This document shows, piece after piece, positions 62,000 through 64,000 of a stretch of DNA of 64,000 bases. The stretch comes from Roseofilum capinflatum BLCC-M114 (lineage in GTDB: Bacteria; Cyanobacteriota; Cyanobacteriia; Cyanobacteriales; Desertifilaceae). How positions within the stretch are numbered: position 1 is the first letter of the stretch; every line of letters begins with the position of its first letter. The notes beneath the pieces were generated by a model that was not told where the DNA came from, ran no database searches, and worked only from the letters and a program-made list of their open reading frames with translations. Made by a program: the position numbers and the translations under genes. The stretch is from NCBI RefSeq assembly GCF_030068505.1, contig NZ_JAQOSO010000015.1:1-64000 (forward strand). Reading direction: 5' to 3'.

Positions 62000-63799
62000 T
62001 TATTCTTTTCCGTACAGATATTCAACCACTTGGTTAAAGTAAATTTGGGCCACCTTATCCTCTGGGCAAATCCGGATACATTCTTCAAAATAGGAAATCG
62101 CTTGGTGAAAGGATTGCAAGTAGTAAAAGGTTAATCCCTGTTCAAATATAGTTTTGGTTTCCATTTTAGCCCTCCGGATCGGTTCTGGATCGGCATTGAA
62201 GACTTCAAATACAGAAACCCGTTCCGATTTTCCTTTCACTCTTACTTTATCAATAATACGGATTTGATAACGACTGTCATGGTGCAACCGTAAAAAGGTA
62301 TGTTCAGAAATCAGTAAAGGAACCTTATAATTTTTAGTTAACCCCTCTAACCGGGATGCTAAATTCACCGCATCACTAATGACGGTGCTATCCATTCTAT
62401 TTTTCCCCCCGACGGTTCCAATCATCATTAAACCCGTATTAATCCCAATGCCAATATTCAGTTTTGGCCGTCCTGGACGACCCCGTGTTTCATTATAACT
62501 GTGCAGTTCCTCAAGCATAGTAATTGCTGCTTGCACGGCATCATCAGCACTACCATTAAAGATGGCCATTATGGCATCTCCAATATATTTGTCAATAAAC
62601 CCATGGTTCTCTACAATCGGCAGTTCCATCCGAGACAAATAAGCATTAATAAACTTAAAATTATCTTCTGGACTCATGGCTTCTGACAAGCTAGTGAAAT
62701 CACGAATATCAGAAAATAAAATTGACATTTCTTGCTGCACATGGTTGCCAATGTCAACATCTAAGATACTTTCTTTATGTAAAAGCTGAATAAATTCTTG
62801 AGGAACAAATCGCCCATAAGCATTTTTGAGTTCTACCTCTAAATTTAAGGCGTTTTCCAAGTCACTTAAGGCAATTTCTAGGTTGGTATTCACCTCAAAC
62901 ATATCTTCAATAAACTGTTGACGCTCGGCTTCTGCTGATTTGCGCTCAGTAATTTCTTCAATAAACCCTTGATAATAGAGAAGATTACCCTCTTGATCGT
63001 GAACACTACGAGCATTCTCGGAAATCCAAATAATTGTACCATCCTTACGATAGACCTGAGACTCAAACCCAGCAACTTCATGGTTTTCTTGCATCAACTC
63101 TAGAAATTCTTTTCGTCGTTCTAGATCCACATACAGTTCTTCTTCTATATTAGTAATACTATCAATTAAATCCTGTGGAGAATTATAACCATAAATTCTG
63201 GCTAATGCGGGATTTGCGCTCACATATTTACCATCAGGAGTCGATTGAAAAATGCCTTCTAAAGCACTTTCAAAGATCCGACGATATTTATCTTCTGCTT
63301 GCTTCAAAGATTCAATCAAATAAGCCTGTTCTTGGTTCAGCTTTTCCAAGTCCGTATTCGCTTGTTGTAAGCGGACATTAGTATCGATTAACATTTGCTC
63401 TTGGGCGTAGCTATTGAGAGCTTCTCGAATGGTTAATCGCAAATCTTCAATTTGCCAAGGCTTGGTCAAATAGCGATATAAATTGGCATAATTGACTACA
63501 TTTCTCATTCCTTCAATATCGGCTTGTCCCGTTAGCATTATTTTAATCGTTTTAGGACAAATTTCATGAATTTTTTGCAGCAGTTCATCCCCTTTCATTC
63601 TGGGCATCATGTAATCTGATATAACTAAGACTACTTCATTATTTTCTTCTAAACACTTCTGAATAATATCTAAAGCGCTACCCCCACTTTCTGCCAACTC
63701 TACCTGATAAGATTTGCCAAACTCTCGCCTCAACATTCTCTTGAGACTGTCTAAAATAAAATGCTCGTCATCGACACATAGAATTACCGGTTTATTCAT
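62000..63799 (-). CDS. Receiver-PAS-class III cyclase with C-terminal TPR-like repeat
   Basis: 599 residues. Receiver (about 1-135) with C-V-D-D-E and V-I-S-D-Y-M-M-P; PAS/PAC (about 175-300) with F-E-S-A-L-E-G-I-F; cyclase domain (about 355-540) with F-S-D-I-R-D-F-T-S-L, F-I-D-K-Y-I-G-D-A-I-M-A and D-S-T-V-I-S-D-A-V-N-L-A-S-R. A final 55 residues form one TPR-like pair (F-E-Q-G-L-T-F-Y, F-E-E-C-I-R-I-C-P). Probably an adenylyl cyclase with a conserved Lys. It precedes a GST gene and follows a further response-regulator gene. Confidence 0.93.
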   Translation of the reverse strand: MNKPVILCVDDEHFILDSLKRMLRREFGKSYQVELAESGGSALDIIQKCLEENNEVVLVISDYMMPRMKGDELLQKIHEICPKTIKIMLTGQADIEGMRNVVNYANLYRYLTKPWQIEDLRLTIREALNSYAQEQMLIDTNVRLQQANTDLEKLNQEQAYLIESLKQAEDKYRRIFESALEGIFQSTPDGKYVSANPALARIYGYNSPQDLIDSITNIEEELYVDLERRKEFLELMQENHEVAGFESQVYRKDGTIIWISENARSVHDQEGNLLYYQGFIEEITERKSAEAERQQFIEDMFEVNTNLEIALSDLENALNLEVELKNAYGRFVPQEFIQLLHKESILDVDIGNHVQQEMSILFSDIRDFTSLSEAMSPEDNFKFINAYLSRMELPIVENHGFIDKYIGDAIMAIFNGSADDAVQAAITMLEELHSYNETRGRPGRPKLNIGIGINTGLMMIGTVGGKNRMDSTVISDAVNLASRLEGLTKNYKVPLLISEHTFLRLHHDSRYQIRIIDKVRVKGKSERVSVFEVFNADPEPIRRAKMETKTIFEQGLTFYYLQSFHQAISYFEECIRICPEDKVAQIYFNQVVEYLYGKE

Positions 63800-63854
63800 A
63801 AGGAATTTGAGTCGAAAAAATCAAGTAAAAGTAAGTTGGCATTTGCAGATAAAG

Positions 63855-64000
63855 CTAAACTTGATCTTGGGGATACATCTGAACTTGCTGGAGTCCTGAT
63901 TTTATGGTTTCGATTAGTTTATCCTGATTCCAAGGTTTAGCGATAGATTCATAAAGGTTGGCATATTTTTGCGCCCGTTCAATGGCTGACTTATCTGCTT
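63855..64000 (-). CDS. Response regulator, C-terminal end (5' part outside window)
   Basis: The minus frame reads A-D-K-S-A-I-E-R-A-Q-K-Y-A-N-L-Y-E-S-I-A-K-P-W and ends at TAG (63857-63855). A-K-P-W-N-Q-D-K-L is the usual K-P end of a receiver domain. It is on the same strand as the receiver-cyclase gene 55 bases on, so the signalling operon extends beyond the window. Confidence 0.75.
   Translation of the reverse strand, partial: ADKSAIERAQKYANLYESIAKPWNQDKLIETIKSGLQQVQMYPQDQV

Overview
The window looks like the chromosome of a filamentous, non-marine-picoplankton cyanobacterium. The evidence is the very frequent HIP1-type octamer GCGATCGC in genes and spacers, heptameric short tandem repeats, and many cyanobacteria-typical genes: menE for phylloquinone, a CpeT/CpcT-like lyase, a nitrate-reductase-associated protein, a DUF1816 protein, XisH/XisI, RTX adhesins and class III cyclases with receiver and PAS domains. 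Genus cannot be fixed from this alone. I saw no rRNA, tRNA, CRISPR array, prophage or complete insertion sequence.

Layout. 1-3525: 3' part of a giant repeat adhesin ending in RTX repeats, broken by a frameshift at a T7 run. 3526-5656: a small accessory patch with a papain-fold toxin/immunity pair, a decapitated sulfotransferase fragment fused to a palindromic repeat, a VapBC-like module and two tandem MITE-like elements. 5657-16809: mostly chromosomal core (sulfotransferase, GNAT, mnmE, two MscS channels, cobS, metH). 17043-24737: an accessory island with its own strong promoter, holding an acidic Gly-zipper protein, a membrane coiled-coil protein and two P-loop GTPases with a VapBC-like pair between them, followed by remnants of other toxin/HNH modules. 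24835-28410: a three-gene operon with a solute-binding/vWA lipoprotein, a membrane coiled-coil protein and a second solute-binding protein, without any ABC permease. 28715-31852: a PhoD-type phosphatase with RTX repeats at its N-terminus and a retropepsin-like lipoprotein.

31929-44349 is housekeeping: carA, a STAS protein read from an apparent AUU start, mini-RNase III, rlmB, narM-like with a coupled hydrolase, gmd with a glycosyltransferase, a BASS transporter, a CpeT-like lyase, an exonuclease and menE. 44538-49193 is a minus-strand signalling operon (hybrid kinase, then receiver-PAS-adenylyl cyclase). 49421-51934 holds an alr0857-like protein, an HNH nuclease with a strong hairpin at its start, an RHH regulator and xisH/xisI. 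52002-57546 encodes a large double-propeller RTX protein and an unknown membrane-anchored protein. 57976-58666 is a Uma2 nuclease broken by a 10-bp duplication. 58771-64000 holds glgB, a GST and a second receiver-PAS-cyclase operon.

Best candidate for an undescribed system: the two-GTPase cluster at 17181-23817. The two GTPases share a QDCT switch-I motif, a DLPG G3 and a TGxGI G5-like motif, both lack a canonical NKxD, and they sit with a membrane coiled-coil protein and a Gly-zipper/acidic protein under one consensus promoter. Second candidates are the permease-less solute-binding/vWA operon and the orphan papain-fold toxin/immunity pair.
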